A stretch of 64,000 nucleotides of DNA from Gari tellinella (GCA_922989275.2 OV277870.1:36204356-36268355); one strand, 5' to 3'; shown: positions 22,511 through 30,490, counted from the first letter of the stretch. Notes: a model not told the origin generated them from the sequence alone. A program made the numbers and translations.

Positions 22511-25051
22511 AATCCGGGACTGCTATGTCACATAGTATTTCAGTTGACCTATTAGTGACCCTGCACTGTGAAGCTAAACAGGCTTTATATAGAAGAAAGT
22601 GCATGTCAAATATAGTGTTTATCCCATAATGTCCATAACTAAATTAAGTACATGTATCTTGCCATAGGTTGAAATTCAAGACAGAAATACAGACAGACAG
22701 ACAAAGAAATGACCTTTCATTGATTTTTTGCATTTAATACATTCAACCCTAGCAATGAGTGATCACTACCAAACAATTTGTACCTGTGAAGAGTACTGTA
22801 CCCTTGTCTTATGCAAACAGTGAAGACCTAGATCAGGCCAGGGCTCCTGACTAGGGTTTACACTGTTTGTCATATTTCAATATATCGTTCAAATCAGTCC
22901 TAACTATATCCAGATTATGGACGAGACTTAGGTGAAAACTGGATTTTCCATTTGAAGTTTCAAGAGTGAATGAGTCACAGTGCTTCCAGAGACTCTACAA
23001 CAACACCCAATGGGAGACAAAAATTGTGTGTGTTATAAGGGACAAAAATTGGTTTACTTTTGCAATCATCTTGAATCCAGATCAGACGCCCCATAGCAGG
23101 GATTCAAGCTGTTTGTCACTCATCATTACATTTTTTCTGTCGAAAAGTCCAATATAAATTTGAGAAAAACAGCAGACAACAATTTTAAGCTGACGATATT
23201 GCAGCCATGAAAAGGTTGGACAAGACTGTGTTGTTTGGGGAACAGTGGCAAGCCTTGTTGTAAGGAGGATCCTTGTGGGGAAGAAGCACTGTAATAGGTG
23301 TGGTGATCTTCTTGTCAATACTTCAATGCTTACAATATGCTTACTCAGCAATTTTTACCAACAGGAAATAAAGAACCTGTAGAAGACTGCCTTGTGAAAG
23401 AAGCCCTAAAAGGTAAACAGTGGAATGAGACAAACATTTCCTGGTTACAAGATTATTTTGAGGATTGCAGTTTAACAAAGCTGTTTATGTCTTCATCAAC
23501 ATGTGTTTATATACATGTACGTACCTGTACATAGTAAAACCTGCCTAATCACCACTTACACAGTTGGCTTAACTCTTTGAACCCTAGTCCCGCATATAGG
23601 CGTGCTTTTCAAACAGTGTACATGTGAATAGTACACTTGTCCTATGCAAACAGTGAAGACCCTGATCAGAGGGCTCCGAAAGGAGCCCTCTGATCAGGTT
23701 CTTCACTGTTTATCACAATGCAAAATATTGACAAAAACAACCCTTAAAAGTCAGAAATGGACTAGACTAAAATGGAAACTGGAATTTTCCATTTAAAGTT
23801 TCAGGGAGGAAAGAGTTAACCTATTCCCTCATAGATACATCTTTTTATGCCTTTGAGTTAAATTATTCCTGCACTGCAGAAAATAGTTCCACTTTATACA
23901 GTCATGAATATGCACCATAAGACATTGTTTCTATATCCTAGAAGATGTTGGCATAAAGCAGTCTGAAAGTAAAGCAGAATGCTCCTTTAGACATATTCTG
24001 CTTTACTTTCAAACTGCTTTAAGTGGTCACCTTTCTTCAAAACTAGACACAGGTTACGAGGTAATGTGTTAAATAATAGGTGGCAGCTGAAAGCTTGATG
24101 AAAACAAATCTTTCTGCTCTGCTTTTATCCAGCTTCAAGCACTATATAAACCCCCTTAACCCTGTTACTTAAAAGCCTGTTTCTAGTCTTGCAGAAAGGT
24201 GACCACTTAAAGCAGGTTATGGTCCATTCTGCTTTACTTTCAGTCTGCTTTAAGCAACCATCTGCTAGGATATAGAATAAATTTCTTATGGCATATATTC
24301 ATGACTGCATAAAGTGGTATGTATTCTTTTCTTCGGAGGATAAATAAATTAAAGGTTTGAAAATATGTAGCAATGGCTTAATATTCTAGATCCATAAAGA
24401 TCTCTTTAACTTAACCCAAAAAAGTTACTTACAGTAAACTTATGGTCATTCATGTTCAAGATGAGGTTCTGGCCCATGACTGCCAGACCAATCAAAGCTA
24501 GATCTCCCCTGAAAATAAAAAAAAAAATATTTGTACAAACAGTCAAAAAAATATTCATTGATAGTTTGGGTGGGATGCATTTTTAAGCAAAATATAGTAA
24601 ATCAAGAACAGTAAATCAAAAAGGCTCCCATAGAAGCTTTCTTCTTTATTGTCATCTTGCTTTAAACATTTAATATTAACTGCCAAAAATAAGCCTTGAA
24701 AAGCTCAATTTTCAAACAGACATTTTACAATAAATGACTAAGTTTACAGTTTACAGACTCTTGAAGGGTATATCCCCATAATACTAATTACTTTGAAGTA
24801 CATGCATTCATTGTAATTAAGAGTCGAAGACAGTTTTACACCTTTGGCTACATAATAATATATATATATATATGAAAGAAAGAATAAAAGCATAAAAGAT
24901 ACAAAGTAGGCACCGTACACAAAACCCACACCCTATAAAGTTCTTATAATGATACTGACTTGTCATCATGCCCAGTCACTGCCTGAGTCTGTGGTCTAAT
25001 AGAGGACTTGTGCTGGGTTGAAGACAAACAGGAACTACTTCCATTTCCCAT
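1278..25051 (-). CDS. PGD: 6-phosphogluconate dehydrogenase, decarboxylating (nine exons, C-terminus outside window)
   Basis: Gene-level entry. The enzyme oxidatively decarboxylates 6-phosphogluconate to ribulose-5-phosphate with NADP+, the third step of the oxidative pentose phosphate pathway, normally as a cytosolic homodimer. Nine minus-strand exons read in order give a continuous product: GLAVMGQN dinucleotide-binding loop (residues 38-45), NRT (61-63) typical of NADP preference, [46 protein letters not shown] with the catalytic Lys at about 211, and [11 protein letters not shown] in the helical domain. Every border is AG/GT and every phase matches. The reading stops at CIIRR, so the C-terminal part (roughly 115-120 residues in the family) lies left of position 1. 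Introns are 0.4-7.5 kb and hold most of the MITEs. Residues 1-31 have no counterpart in the usual enzyme. Homology is clear; the start codon is less certain. Confidence 0.96.
1630..1785 (+). repeat. 32 bp minisatellite
   Basis: About 4.5 units of AAGATTCAACTTAAGCCAGC with TCAAGTTATCG. TTCAACTT starts occur near 1658, 1690, 1722 and 1760. It lies ~90 bp upstream of PGD exon 9 in the transcript. Confidence 0.8.
1965..2160. mobile_element. hAT-like MITE end (ATCGATGCATTGCGATG type)
   Basis: Repeated CGATGCAT and TGCGATG motifs. The complementary style of sequence reappears at 5320-5490, ending GCAGAGCCCTA, so elements 1 and 2 may have landed inside one older MITE. Confidence 0.45.
2180..3564 (+). 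mobile_element. Minisatellite-core element 1
   Basis: Starts AACAAGAGGGCC..GGCCC..TCGCTCACC and ends CTCAGGTGAGCTAA. The core is about 3.5 units of ~320 bp (marker CTCAGTGTACTATGGTTTCAG at about 2339, 2658, 2979), each apparently a dimer of ~160 bp. CGCACGACG-rich sequence precedes the end. The CTAA terminus after a palindrome fits non-autonomous Helitron (HINE/pearl-like) elements of bivalves; the assignment is inference. Confidence 0.7.
3697..5274 (+). mobile_element. Minisatellite-core element 2
   Basis: AAACAAGAGACCCAGAGGG start and CTCAGGTGAGCTAA end. The core has seven GATAAGCCCC-marked units whose spacing alternates near 153 and 167 bp, showing a dimeric higher-order unit. A GACGGACGACG-like stretch lies before the end. 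Confidence 0.7.
5320..5490. mobile_element. hAT-like MITE end (TATCATGATACG type)
   Basis: Multiple ATCATGATACGTAT inverted motifs ending at CGATGCAGAGCCCTA, a CAGGGCT-type terminus. Confidence 0.5.
5579..5768 (-). CDS. PGD: PGD exon 8
   Basis: Sixty-three codons plus one base. It begins [18 protein letters not shown] and contains [15 protein letters not shown] and [11 protein letters not shown], the all-helical domain that contacts substrate phosphate. The donor is GTAATG, and the last G pairs with the first GT of exon 9 to make Gly. Confidence 0.97.
6413..6617 (-). repeat. Family A MITE, hairpin arm lost
   Basis: Both ends are present (TTAACCCTTTCC, GGTAAAGGGTTTA) but one hairpin arm is deleted. 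Confidence 0.75.
6988..7122 (-). CDS. PGD: PGD exon 7 (catalytic residues)
   Basis: Forty-five codons, phase 0 at both ends. It encodes [21 protein letters not shown], carrying the general acid/base Lys, the His-Asn pair and the Glu of the active site, then [13 protein letters not shown]. Acceptor TATTCAG, donor GTATGT. All expected catalytic residues are present. Confidence 0.97.
7474..8528 (+). mobile_element. Minisatellite-core element 3
   Basis: AAACAAGAGGGCCTGAAGG start and GCTCAGGTGAGCTAA end, with ~161 bp units marked by GCATTTTCAGCA. It belongs to the same subfamily as the reverse copy at 57151-58363. Confidence 0.75.
8601..8773 (+). repeat. Family A MITE, decayed
   Basis: Recognisable ends and hairpin, with insertions in the left arm (GTATAAAAGC) and a shortened right flank. 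Confidence 0.65.
8800..9040 (+). repeat. Hairpin MITE family B copy abutting PGD exon 6 donor
   Basis: Family B: ends CTCTTTCAACACCATG and TTACTTAGTGTTG..TTAA, with a hairpin ACAGTGTAGACCCTGATCA...GGAGCCC. Its TTAA end (9037-9040) is eight bases from the exon 6 donor at 9048. Confidence 0.8.
9049..9115 (-). CDS. PGD: PGD exon 6
   Basis: The first G completes TGG, followed by [13 protein letters not shown] and ending PCCDW, the segment before the catalytic helix. Acceptor TATTTCAG, donor GTAACT. The TTAA end of a hairpin MITE (8800-9040) starts only eight bases inside the following intron. This is the shortest-margin splice site in the gene. Confidence 0.95.
9382..9500 (-). CDS. PGD: PGD exon 5
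   Basis: This exon has no conspicuous open frame of its own on the minus strand and was recognised by translation. It begins [10 protein letters not shown] and contains GSGVSGGE followed by [12 protein letters not shown], the substrate-binding signature of the family. It ends two bases into a Trp codon (TG) at GTAAGT, completed by exon 6. Confidence 0.96.
10062..10146 (+). other. tRNA-like sequence with T-run
   Basis: TAGCGCAGTCAGTAGAG resembles an A box, GGTTCGAGACC is a B box, and seven Ts follow. No acceptor stem forms, so it is likely a SINE head or tRNA pseudogene. Confidence 0.45.
10481..11019 (+). mobile_element. TTAA element T, copy 1, with internal Pol III boxes
   Basis: A 539 bp element flanked by TTAA (10477-10480, 11020-11023) with TIRs AGGGACTCGCAACCGGATGG and AGCGACTCGCAACCAGATGG. 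It encloses a tRNA-like segment with a perfect A box TGGTCTAAGCG (10810-10820) and B box GGTTCGAATCC (10863-10873), then a T run (10889-10895). No protein frame. The TTAA target suggests piggyBac-type mobilisation. Confidence 0.85.
10803..10895 (+). other. tRNA-like segment of element T
   Basis: Perfect Pol III A and B boxes 42 bases apart and a T-run terminator. The T stem holds only about three pairs and the acceptor does not pair, so this is a tRNA-derived promoter rather than a working tRNA. Confidence 0.6.
11024..11739. other. AT-rich stretch, nothing recognised
   Basis: PGD intron sequence between element T and the GAT-rich repeat. No palindrome, RNA or protein signal was seen. Confidence 0.5.
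11740..12130 (+). repeat. GATGATGA-rich irregular tandem repeat
   Basis: Three occurrences of TGTACGGYAYTRCGACACA (about 11792, 11873, 12034) separated by GAT-rich sequence. Function unknown. Confidence 0.6.
12177..12291. repeat. hAT-like MITE family E, truncated
   Basis: Family E: ends CAGGGCTCCAGATAAGGGGA and a central palindrome around CTCGAAGAGACAATTCTAATG with CACCATAGGGTTTAAT. Only the palindrome and one end are present here. Confidence 0.7.
12730..12825. repeat. Hairpin family D copy
   Basis: CAAACAGTTTGRATYC-type arms around GATCAGATGC..GCATCTGATCAG. Flanked by TTCAATTCAGT and ACACTC. Confidence 0.65.
12941..13170 (+). repeat. Family A MITE
   Basis: The apex is asymmetric (GGATGCACCTTAAATTGCATTC) and the right end lacks the terminal TTAA. 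Confidence 0.7.
13348..13589 (+). repeat. Family A MITE, one arm shortened
   Basis: Both ends are present. The left arm lost about 14 bases (GAAAGCACCTTCAGG), so the hairpin is lopsided. Confidence 0.8.
13725..13980 (+). repeat. Family A MITE, intact hairpin
   Basis: TTAA at both ends; apex GCACCTTAAGGCGC. A good reference copy. Confidence 0.85.
14125..14325. repeat. Mariner-like MITE (ACCTCTC/GAGAGG type), decayed
   Basis: Shares GGTTGTAATAGAGAG and an internal AAAGCATGATAAACGTAAAG hairpin with the better copy at 15417-15620. Confidence 0.5.
14859..15041. repeat. hAT-like MITE family E
   Basis: CAGGGCTTCAGATAAGAAGA to TTTACTCCCTCTTATCT, with the TTAGAATCGTCTCGAATATT palindrome. Confidence 0.75.
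15062..15255 (-). mobile_element. tRNA-derived SINE S
   Basis: Minus strand: CAGTAATAGCACACTC (A-box region), GAGTTTGATCCCC (B box), and the 3' part CCATGGGTGGCAGAAATGG shared with copies at 54.9 and 62.3 kb. Confidence 0.6.
15327..15392 (-). CDS. PGD: PGD exon 4
   Basis: Twenty-two codons, phase 0 at both ends. They encode [20 protein letters not shown], including the conserved DGGNS motif near the cofactor and substrate. TTTTAG acceptor and GTAAGT donor. Confidence 0.97.
15417..15620. mobile_element. Tc1/mariner-like MITE
   Basis: TIRs AAAACCTCTCTATCATTACC and AAAGTGAAACCTCTCTATTACC, around a hairpin ending in CAGGTGAC..GTCACCT. It starts 25 bp from PGD exon 4. Confidence 0.7.
15640..16370. 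other. PGD intron 3 sequence, nothing recognised
   Basis: Only a decayed TCTGCTTACTTTCATCTTG hairpin fragment near 16270. Confidence 0.5.
16377..16656 (-). repeat. Hairpin MITE family C copy
   Basis: Family C: TTAA flanks, AAATGGACAAT and AGTCCATTTTTGACT near one end, hairpin GTGCAGACCCTGATCAGAGG with CTCC apex, CATAGGACAAG at the other. Here the apex is CTCCTTCCTTAAGGAG. Confidence 0.75.
16774..16953 (-). CDS. PGD: PGD exon 3
   Basis: Sixty codons, phase 0 at both ends, with a TTTGTAG acceptor and GTAAGT donor. It starts [11 protein letters not shown], where Asn-Arg-Thr is the NADP 2'-phosphate recognition segment, and continues to [20 protein letters not shown], the strand and helix before the active-site cleft. 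Confidence 0.97.
17056..17687 (-). repeat. Family A MITE interrupted by a palindromic insert
   Basis: Left part 17056-17250 and right part 17632-17687 belong to one copy. The gap holds the GC-rich insert described separately. Confidence 0.8.
17251..17631. repeat. GC-rich nested palindrome cluster
   Basis: About 380 bp built from ACGCCACTT, TTAAACGCCACTT, ACGCCGCGGTATTGGCAC and TAGGCACGTTTCTGAGTGGC in both orientations, with long inverted repeats such as GGCGTAAAAGCATAGC. GC content is far above its surroundings. No coding frame. Confidence 0.8.
17732..17819 (-). repeat. Family A MITE fragment
   Basis: One hairpin arm and the terminal GGCTATGGGGTAAACGGTTAA only. Confidence 0.75.
18050..18549 (+). 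repeat. Family A MITE, outer copy of a nested pair
   Basis: Left part 18050-18166 ends at the CCTGCTTTAA of its hairpin. Its right part resumes at 18419 (GCGAACATCTTCTAGAATA) after the inner copy. Confidence 0.85.
18171..18414 (+). repeat. Family A MITE, inner copy (244 bp)
   Basis: Inserted at TTAA in the outer copy with TTAA on both sides (18167-18170, 18415-18418). This fixes the true ends as CCCTTTACC...GGGAAAGGG. Confidence 0.9.
18577..18825 (-). repeat. Family A MITE, intact hairpin
   Basis: Perfect apex GTGCCTTAAGGCAC. Ends in GAGGTAATGGGTTAA. Confidence 0.85.
18950..19830 (+). repeat. Dispersed repeat with G-run
   Basis: GGCCCGGATCCAGGAATTT followed by a 12-G run. A related reverse copy is at 22430-22525 (C-run, CCGGGACTGC). 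The frame at 18896-19246 is a by-product. Confidence 0.45.
19835..21200. repeat. Decayed family C hairpins and a CGTT-containing repeat
   Basis: Weak hairpins of the GACCCTGA..GGGTCTAC type occur at 19845-19910, 20740-20805, 20875-20935 and 21070-21135. Between them a separate repeat (20160-20690) carries a TTCGTTCGTTCGTCCGTC stretch and GTTATCTGCCCT motifs. Confidence 0.5.
21562..21584. repeat. C homopolymer tract
   Basis: About 22 consecutive Cs; length is uncertain in assemblies. Confidence 0.8.
21776..22044. repeat. Two family A fragments
   Basis: A plus-type fragment (21776-21953) is joined to a minus-type fragment (21954-22044), both with shortened hairpins. Confidence 0.6.
22740..22970 (+). 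repeat. Hairpin MITE family C
   Basis: Hairpin CAGTGAAGACCTAGATCAGG / GCTCCTGACTAGGGTTTACACTG, with CATTTGAAGTTTCAAGAG at the right end. Confidence 0.7.
22978..23291. mobile_element. Mariner-like MITE, related to 58527-58914
   Basis: Starts CAGTGCTTCC, has CCAATGGGAGACAAAAATTG and a CCAGATCAGACGCC hairpin fragment, and ends GAAGAAGCACTG before TA. Confidence 0.6.
23569..23819 (+). repeat. Hairpin MITE family C, good copy
   Basis: TTAA at both ends. The hairpin apex is GGGCTCCGAAAGGAGCCC. It shares its right TTAA with the next family A copy. Confidence 0.8.
23816..24072 (-). repeat. Family A MITE
   Basis: Immediately adjacent to family C through a common TTAA; apex GCTCCTTTAGACATATTC is imperfect. 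Confidence 0.8.
24156..24383 (+). repeat. Family A MITE, shortened arm
   Basis: The left arm is reduced to AAAGCAGGTTATGG. It lies 50 bp from PGD exon 2. Confidence 0.75.
24433..24508 (-). CDS. PGD: PGD exon 2
   Basis: It encodes the first beta strand and the [16 protein letters not shown] dinucleotide-binding loop of the Rossmann domain. It follows a TTTTATTTTCAG acceptor and ends before GTAAGT. The first base completes the split codon of exon 1 and the exit phase is 0. Intron 2 downstream is about 7.5 kb. Confidence 0.97.
24960..25051 (-). CDS. PGD: PGD exon 1 (N-terminal extension)
   Basis: The ATG at 25051 opens a frame with an in-frame TGA 22 codons upstream (25118-25120), so it is the first Met unless an upstream exon is spliced on. 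It encodes 30 codons plus two bases (AA) and ends at a GTCAGT donor; the split codon is completed by the first G of exon 2 (AAG, Lys). The peptide begins MGNGSSSC and is rich in Ser, Thr and Gln. Met-Gly with Ser at position 6 fits the N-myristoylation consensus, and Cys8 could be palmitoylated. The usual enzyme starts only a few residues before the LIGL strand that opens exon 2. Phase agreement supports the exon; alternative first exons remain possible. Confidence 0.7.
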
Positions 25052-25246
25052 ATTCAACTGTCTTGAATTAATTTCATAAATTAAAGTTACTTTCAAGTTC
25101 AGAACATCACCAGAGATTCATCCGTTCTTAATCACAACCACCTAATTCTGTTAAAAATTCCTAACACACTAGATAATTCTACAATACAGCGTACCCTATT
25201 CATTCCGGTAAACATTATACATGTTTTACCTTTCCTCCATATAACC

Positions 25247-25502
25247 ATCTAAATCCATTACTCCATAGATACACCTTTATGCCATTAATTTAGTCCTGCA
25301 CTGAAGAAAATAGTTCCGATTTATACAGTTAGGAATATACAGCTTGAAAAATACTCTTGATATCCTAACAGATGGTACCTTATAAAGCAGGTTGAAAGTA
25401 AAGCAGAATGTGCCTTATGGCACATTCTGCTCTACATTCAACCTGCTTTAAGCAGCCATCTGTCTTCAACACTAGAAACGGACCTTTGATGGAATGGGTT
25501 AA
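25247..25502 (-). repeat. Family A MITE
   Basis: Apex GTGCCTTATGGCAC. About 200 bp upstream of PGD exon 1. Confidence 0.8.
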
Positions 25503-25618
25503 GACCCATCTACTTACTCATTGAGCTTTTCTTACAGCATATATCTTGTCCTGATATATCACTCAAATGCCCCAATTAAGTTTCTATAGAGCCTGCACGG
25601 CCCTGCAGCCTCCTGCCT

Positions 25619-25889
25619 GCACCCATTACACCATTATAAATAAATCATTGTCTACGCCTTGTATTTATTTCTCCACTGAAGAAGAAAATAATTTTTTATA
25701 CAGTCATGATTATGGATATTTAAGGAAATATTGTCTATATATATCCTAGCAGAAACTAGCCTAAAGTATGCTGAAAGTAAAGCAGAATGTGTCTTAACTC
25801 ACATTCTGCTTTACTTTCAACCTGCTTTAAGTGGTCACCTTGCTCACATAGCTTTGAAAAAAGAAACAATCTATGGAGTAAAGAGTTAA
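25619..25889 (-). repeat. Family A MITE
   Basis: Apex GTGTCTTAACTCACATTC with one imperfect pair; ends GGAGTAAAGAGTTAA. Confidence 0.75.
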
Positions 25890-25903
25890 AATTGAGTTAT
25901 ATA

Positions 25904-26063
25904 CAGTCAAATCCAGATAAGAGGGAGTACGTAAACTGAACAAATTCCACATTTACTCGAAGAGACGATTCTAATAAGTAGTAACACTTAAATTAAACAC
26001 CATAGGGTTTAATGCAGAAAGGAATATTTGAGTTTTGAAATACTCCCCTTATCTGGAGCCCTG
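25904..26063. repeat. hAT-like MITE family E
   Basis: CAGTCAAATCCAGATAAG to CCCCTTATCTGGAGCCCTG. Confidence 0.75.
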
Positions 26064-26154
26064 TCACTGACTTTTCAAACTTCAGGCATTAATTTTAGCT
26101 TTAATTGATTTTTGATCAATTGAACTTGCCTAAGTCAACATAATTTTTAAGTGT

Positions 26155-26430
26155 ATTTCAATTTTTTTCTCAAAGCCCATTTCTAGAAATGAAAGTTGGT
26201 GACCGCTTAATTTAAGCAGGTTGAAAGTAAAGCAGAATATGGTTTAATGATTATGTGCTTGCTTCTTTAATTTCAGTCTGCTTTTAGCTTCCATCTCCTC
26301 AGTTATAGAAAACATGTATTATTATGCTGCATATTCATGACTGTATAGTTTGGAACAGTTTTCTTCAGTGGAGGAATAAATTAAAGGCATAAACACTAAA
26401 ACAGGTATATCTATTGAGTAATTGAGTTTA
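26155..26430 (+). repeat. Family A MITE, decayed
   Basis: The hairpin apex has diverged (GAATATGGTTTAATGATTATG). Confidence 0.65.
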
Positions 26431-26763
26431 TGAGTTGCAACTGCAGTAGTTTGATATTTAGGAACTTGTCACAGTTTTAATGAAAGATATTGCTTTCTTC
26501 GATTAGCATCCAATGCAACAAAGATAGTTTTACCTCTGCATGTTTTCTCTAATCAATTAACAAACGCTTCTAGATTTTATCAAAACTGTGGCATGTTTTA
26601 TGACTCTGTCATATTTCATCTACTTTGGCTTATATTCCTTAATTGTCTAAAGTCCTGATTTTGCTTGAAACTGTGACCCCTGCGATACCTTTTATGTTAT
26701 ATTTAATGACCCTTCACCCTTTTTGGGTAGGATACAAAATGAAATATATTTTATCACTACGAA

Positions 26764-26932
26764 CAGGGTACCAAGCTCTATTGTGTGACTACTCAGTGCT
26801 CACTAGAATCATCTCAAATAGACCATTCTTTTTCTATTAAATACATCAAGTAGTCACATCATAAAAGTCTTATGCAGACCTAGGGATTTAAGTTAAGAAA
26901 ATACACCCCTTAAATGGACCCGTGTTTGGGTT
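26764..26932. repeat. hAT-like MITE family E, decayed
   Basis: CAGGGTACCAAGCTC start, TGTGACTACTCA and TAGTCACATCA arms, ATACACCCCTTAAATGG end. Confidence 0.55.
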
Positions 26933-27214
26933 GGGATAAAGGATGGAGCCTATGTACAGTCCAACCCGAATTAAGCGATCACTATAAAGATGATAAATAC
27001 ATTGTATTCATGACAGCTTATAGGGACCAAGTTGCTATTTGCTCTCATTTAAATCATCTCAGCAATAAAGTAATCAAAGTGGGTAAATAAATTATTTACA
27101 GTTTGTTGTAAAACAATCATTATCAGATCTATAACCTGGCGCCTGCATGGCCTTTGAATTTGGACCGTGAATGAAAAGGCCACATTGATACTTACTACAG
27201 TGGTCACTTATTTT

Positions 27215-27350
27215 AGCCATTACCCCATAGCCTGTTTATAGTTTTGAAGACAGGTGACCATTTAAAGCAGGTTGAAAGAAAAAGAAATGCACCCTAAATG
27301 CACATTCTGCTTTACTTTCAGCCTCTTTTAAGCTACCATCTGCTAGATGC
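27215..27350 (+). repeat. Family A MITE, left two-thirds
   Basis: Hairpin present; the copy stops after CTACCATCTGCTAGATG. Confidence 0.75.
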
Positions 27351-27804
27351 AGCTACCAGTCAGGATGTATTAAATTAAAAGTTGGATTCCATTTACAAAA
27401 GCAAGGTACATAAAGGTTAATTTGTGAAATCATATATACATGTACATACATGTATATATATACTCTCCTCAACCGGAGCTGTTATTATTTTTATTACTTC
27501 GTTCAGGAAAAATTGCTTATGTTCAGCAATTTACTCTAACATTAGGCTCAATAGCTATATAAATTTCATTTTAACCCTTTTGCTGCTGTATTTTCCTTTG
27601 CTTCAATAAGTGGTGTCTACTTGAATTTCTCAAAGTTAGATTTCTGAAATAAAGTTTGACTGATGAGACAACAAAATGATTAAAAAAGAGATTGGATCTT
27701 GATCAGAAGCCACTGTTATGCAGTATCTGAGTTGGATCTGAACAGTTTATAAATGTTACTTAAAAGTCATGCTCAGCACCCTTAAGAGTTAAATTTCTTC
27801 AATT

Positions 27805-28000
27805 TTAAACCCCTTTACTGCCTTAATTACCTTAAGTACATTGATGGTTATTTGCAAACAGTCTGGATCCTAATCAGATGCTGCATAATGCAGCATCTGA
27901 CAAGGATCCCAACTGTTTGGCACTCTAATCAATGTTCTGTAGTCAAATTGCTTGAAATCCAAATTTGAGAAACAAAAGAAGATGACAATTGTTTAAAGCA
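27805..28000. repeat. Hairpin family D copy
   Basis: Hairpin CAGTCTGGATCCTAATCAG / GATGCTGCATAATGCAGCATC / AAGGATCCCAACTGTTTGG. Confidence 0.7.
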
Positions 28001-28107
28001 GATAGCATAATTTATCATTACAGTGATGGAGTTACACGCAACCATATAAAAAAATACACATGAGCAACTCCACATCCTGTTTCAAACCAAGGTATGTCTC
28101 GTATCAT

Positions 28108-28338
28108 TACCCTTTTTCAACACCATGAGCCTGTTTAAAATATACTCATTTCATTTGCAAACAGTGTAGACCCAGATCAGAGGGCTCTGATCAGGGTCTA
28201 CACTGTTTGCTAATTAAGAGTAGACCAGTATTTATCAAACTACCCAGAATTCCAAACGGACTGGTTCATGTTTTGGAAACTTAAAATATCCACAAGGGAA
28301 CCTAATAACCCACCAGAGTTACTTAGTGTTGACAAAGT
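28108..28338 (+). repeat. Hairpin MITE family B
   Basis: Short apex (CAGAGGGCTCTGATCAG); right end AGAGTTACTTAGTGTTGAC. Confidence 0.75.
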
Positions 28339-28670
28339 TCATGTCTTTAGTGCGCTGACAATGAGTAGAAAGCCAATAAACAACAGTGACAACCTTCAAA
28401 AGATGCACGCAGCAGGCAGCTTCTTCTACTGTAGCCTTCTCAACAGTCTGCATCCTTTTCAACAGAAAAGTTTCTTTTTGGCAGCTTATAAAACCATATA
28501 GAATAAGCATATAAACTGTATAGATACGTTAAGTGGAAACTCTATGATATTCTGCATTTAAAAGGGTCAAAATCCCTCCATATCTGCTGATTCATATCAT
28601 GCTACAAGTAATTTAATTTGAAACATTATTGTCCGATATATAGATATTTATACAGTTATTCAAATATTTA

Positions 28671-28885
28671 ACTCACTACTCCATAAATATGCCATTTTAC
28701 GCCTTTCATTTATTCCTCGACTGAAATAAAATTAGTTCCACTTGATACAGCCATGAATATGACTGTACCACAAGAAATATTTCTATATCTTAATAGCAGA
28801 TGGTAGCTTATATCAGGCTGAAAATAAAGCAGAATGTGCCTTAATTAAGATGAAGTATGCTTTACTCTCAACCTGCTAAAACCCT
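28671..28885 (-). repeat. Family A MITE, decayed hairpin
   Basis: Apex GTGCCTTAATTAAGATGAAG; the right end is lost. Confidence 0.65.
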
Positions 28886-29115
28886 CACATCTCTGAAACT
28901 TAAAATGAACTATTCTGTTTCCAATTTAGTCTAGTTCATTTCTGACTGCAATACTAAGGGTTGTTTTTATCAAAGTATTGCAATGACAAACACTGAGTAG
29001 ACCCTGATCACTGAGGTAATTACAGTAAGACCCCTCTAGATATTCACTATTTGCATAGGACAAGTGTACTTTTCACAGAGGGCTTATATCAGCTATCTGT
29101 CAGAATGTAGGAAAC
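28886..29115 (-). repeat. Hairpin MITE family C, decayed
   Basis: CTGAAACTTAAAATGAAC end, AGTAGACCCTGATCACTGAGG, CATAGGACAAGTGTAC. Confidence 0.6.
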
Positions 29116-29224
29116 ACTTCAGCTATTAGCATATATTGACACTTTTATTAGCCAGTGTTATAGTTTAGATGATATATGTTCATTGCTAAGATATTGATTG
29201 TATAAATTGAGGCAGGTGGGAGCT

Positions 29225-29510
29225 TAACCCTTTCACTCTCAATGACGCCTTAAAGCGCGATTGCAAACAGTTTTGGTCCTGATCAGACGCCGTGTAACGC
29301 GGCGTCTGATCAGGACTCAAACTGTTTGACACTCTTATCGATACATACACATTACCAGTTGACAGTGCGATACAGATTGATGTATTAAGCTCGAGACGTT
29401 TTTGGCGGAAATAGCCTATCTGACGAGCGCCTTGGCGCGAGTCTGATCGGTTGTTTCCGCCAAATACGTCGAGAGCTAAATGCAACACTCTGTTGCGCAC
29501 TGCCAACTGG
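29225..29510. repeat. Family D hairpin plus second palindrome
   Basis: A hairpin at 29262-29330 (CAGACGCCGTGTAACGCGG) is followed by another at 29392-29480 with arms TTTGGCGGAAA and TTTCCGCCAAA. Confidence 0.7.
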
Positions 29511-30025
29511 TGATGTGTTTATTATATGCCTTGAATACAAACCAGAAACAACTAAATAGTTGTTTAAATCATTTTATATCCAAAATTTATTAGTTATTTG
29601 AAGCAGAACAAGATTTTTTGTATGTCACAAAGAATAACGCGGCACTCGTACATGTACGTAAATGACGTCACGTCAAATCGAAAGCGAAGTCAGAGTAAAA
29701 TACAAAGTGGCTGATACAAGGTGGCTGATACACTCTTGTATTTTACTCTGCAAACACACGCGGAAACGCTCGATATCACTCGAAAGCATATAATAAAAGA
29801 ATTTACAAAATCTTACAGCCTTAAATCTAACTTTGAAACGTGTCTTGCAGACACCAATACTGAAGCAGACGACAATAAAGCAGTAAAGGGGTAAACATCT
29901 CCCGAATAATTTGATCATGAAAGCGTTATTTTAAAACAGGATGAAAGTATGTGTAACAGAAATCTCCTAAAGAATGAAGCTTTCTGCATGTTATACTTTT
30001 ATCTTGCTCTAAGCAGTCACCTGCC

Positions 30026-30276
30026 GTAACCCTTTCCCACATAGCATATCTCTAGTATTGAATATAGGTGTCCACTTAAAGCAGGTTGAAAGTAAAGCAG
30101 AATGCGCTTTAAGCGCATTCTGCTTTACTTTCAGCCTGCTTTAAGCTATCATCTGGTAGAATATAGAAAATATTTTGTATGATACATATTTATGACTGTA
30201 TAAATTGGAACTATTTTCTTCAGTGAAGGAATAAACTTAATGCGCTAAAAGGCGCTTCTATGGGGGAAAGGGTTAA
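30026..30276 (+). repeat. Family A MITE, near-perfect hairpin
   Basis: Apex GAATGCGCTTTAAGCGCATTC without mismatch. Ends GGGGGAAAGGGTTAA. Confidence 0.85.
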
Positions 30277-30490
30277 ACACAAAATCATTAAAATAATTCA
30301 GTGGTCATAATACACATGTATAGAGATTTTACTGTTTATGTATATTCAGCATGAGAAGGGCTGCACGTTTTATCAGAACCGACAGGTAAAAAGCATCAAA
30401 AGGTGCTTGTATCATCATTCATGGCCTGATTAGCCCTTTTACTCCAAAGTCTGATCCTAGCTTTGAAATCATGTGACAATTTAAAGCTGC

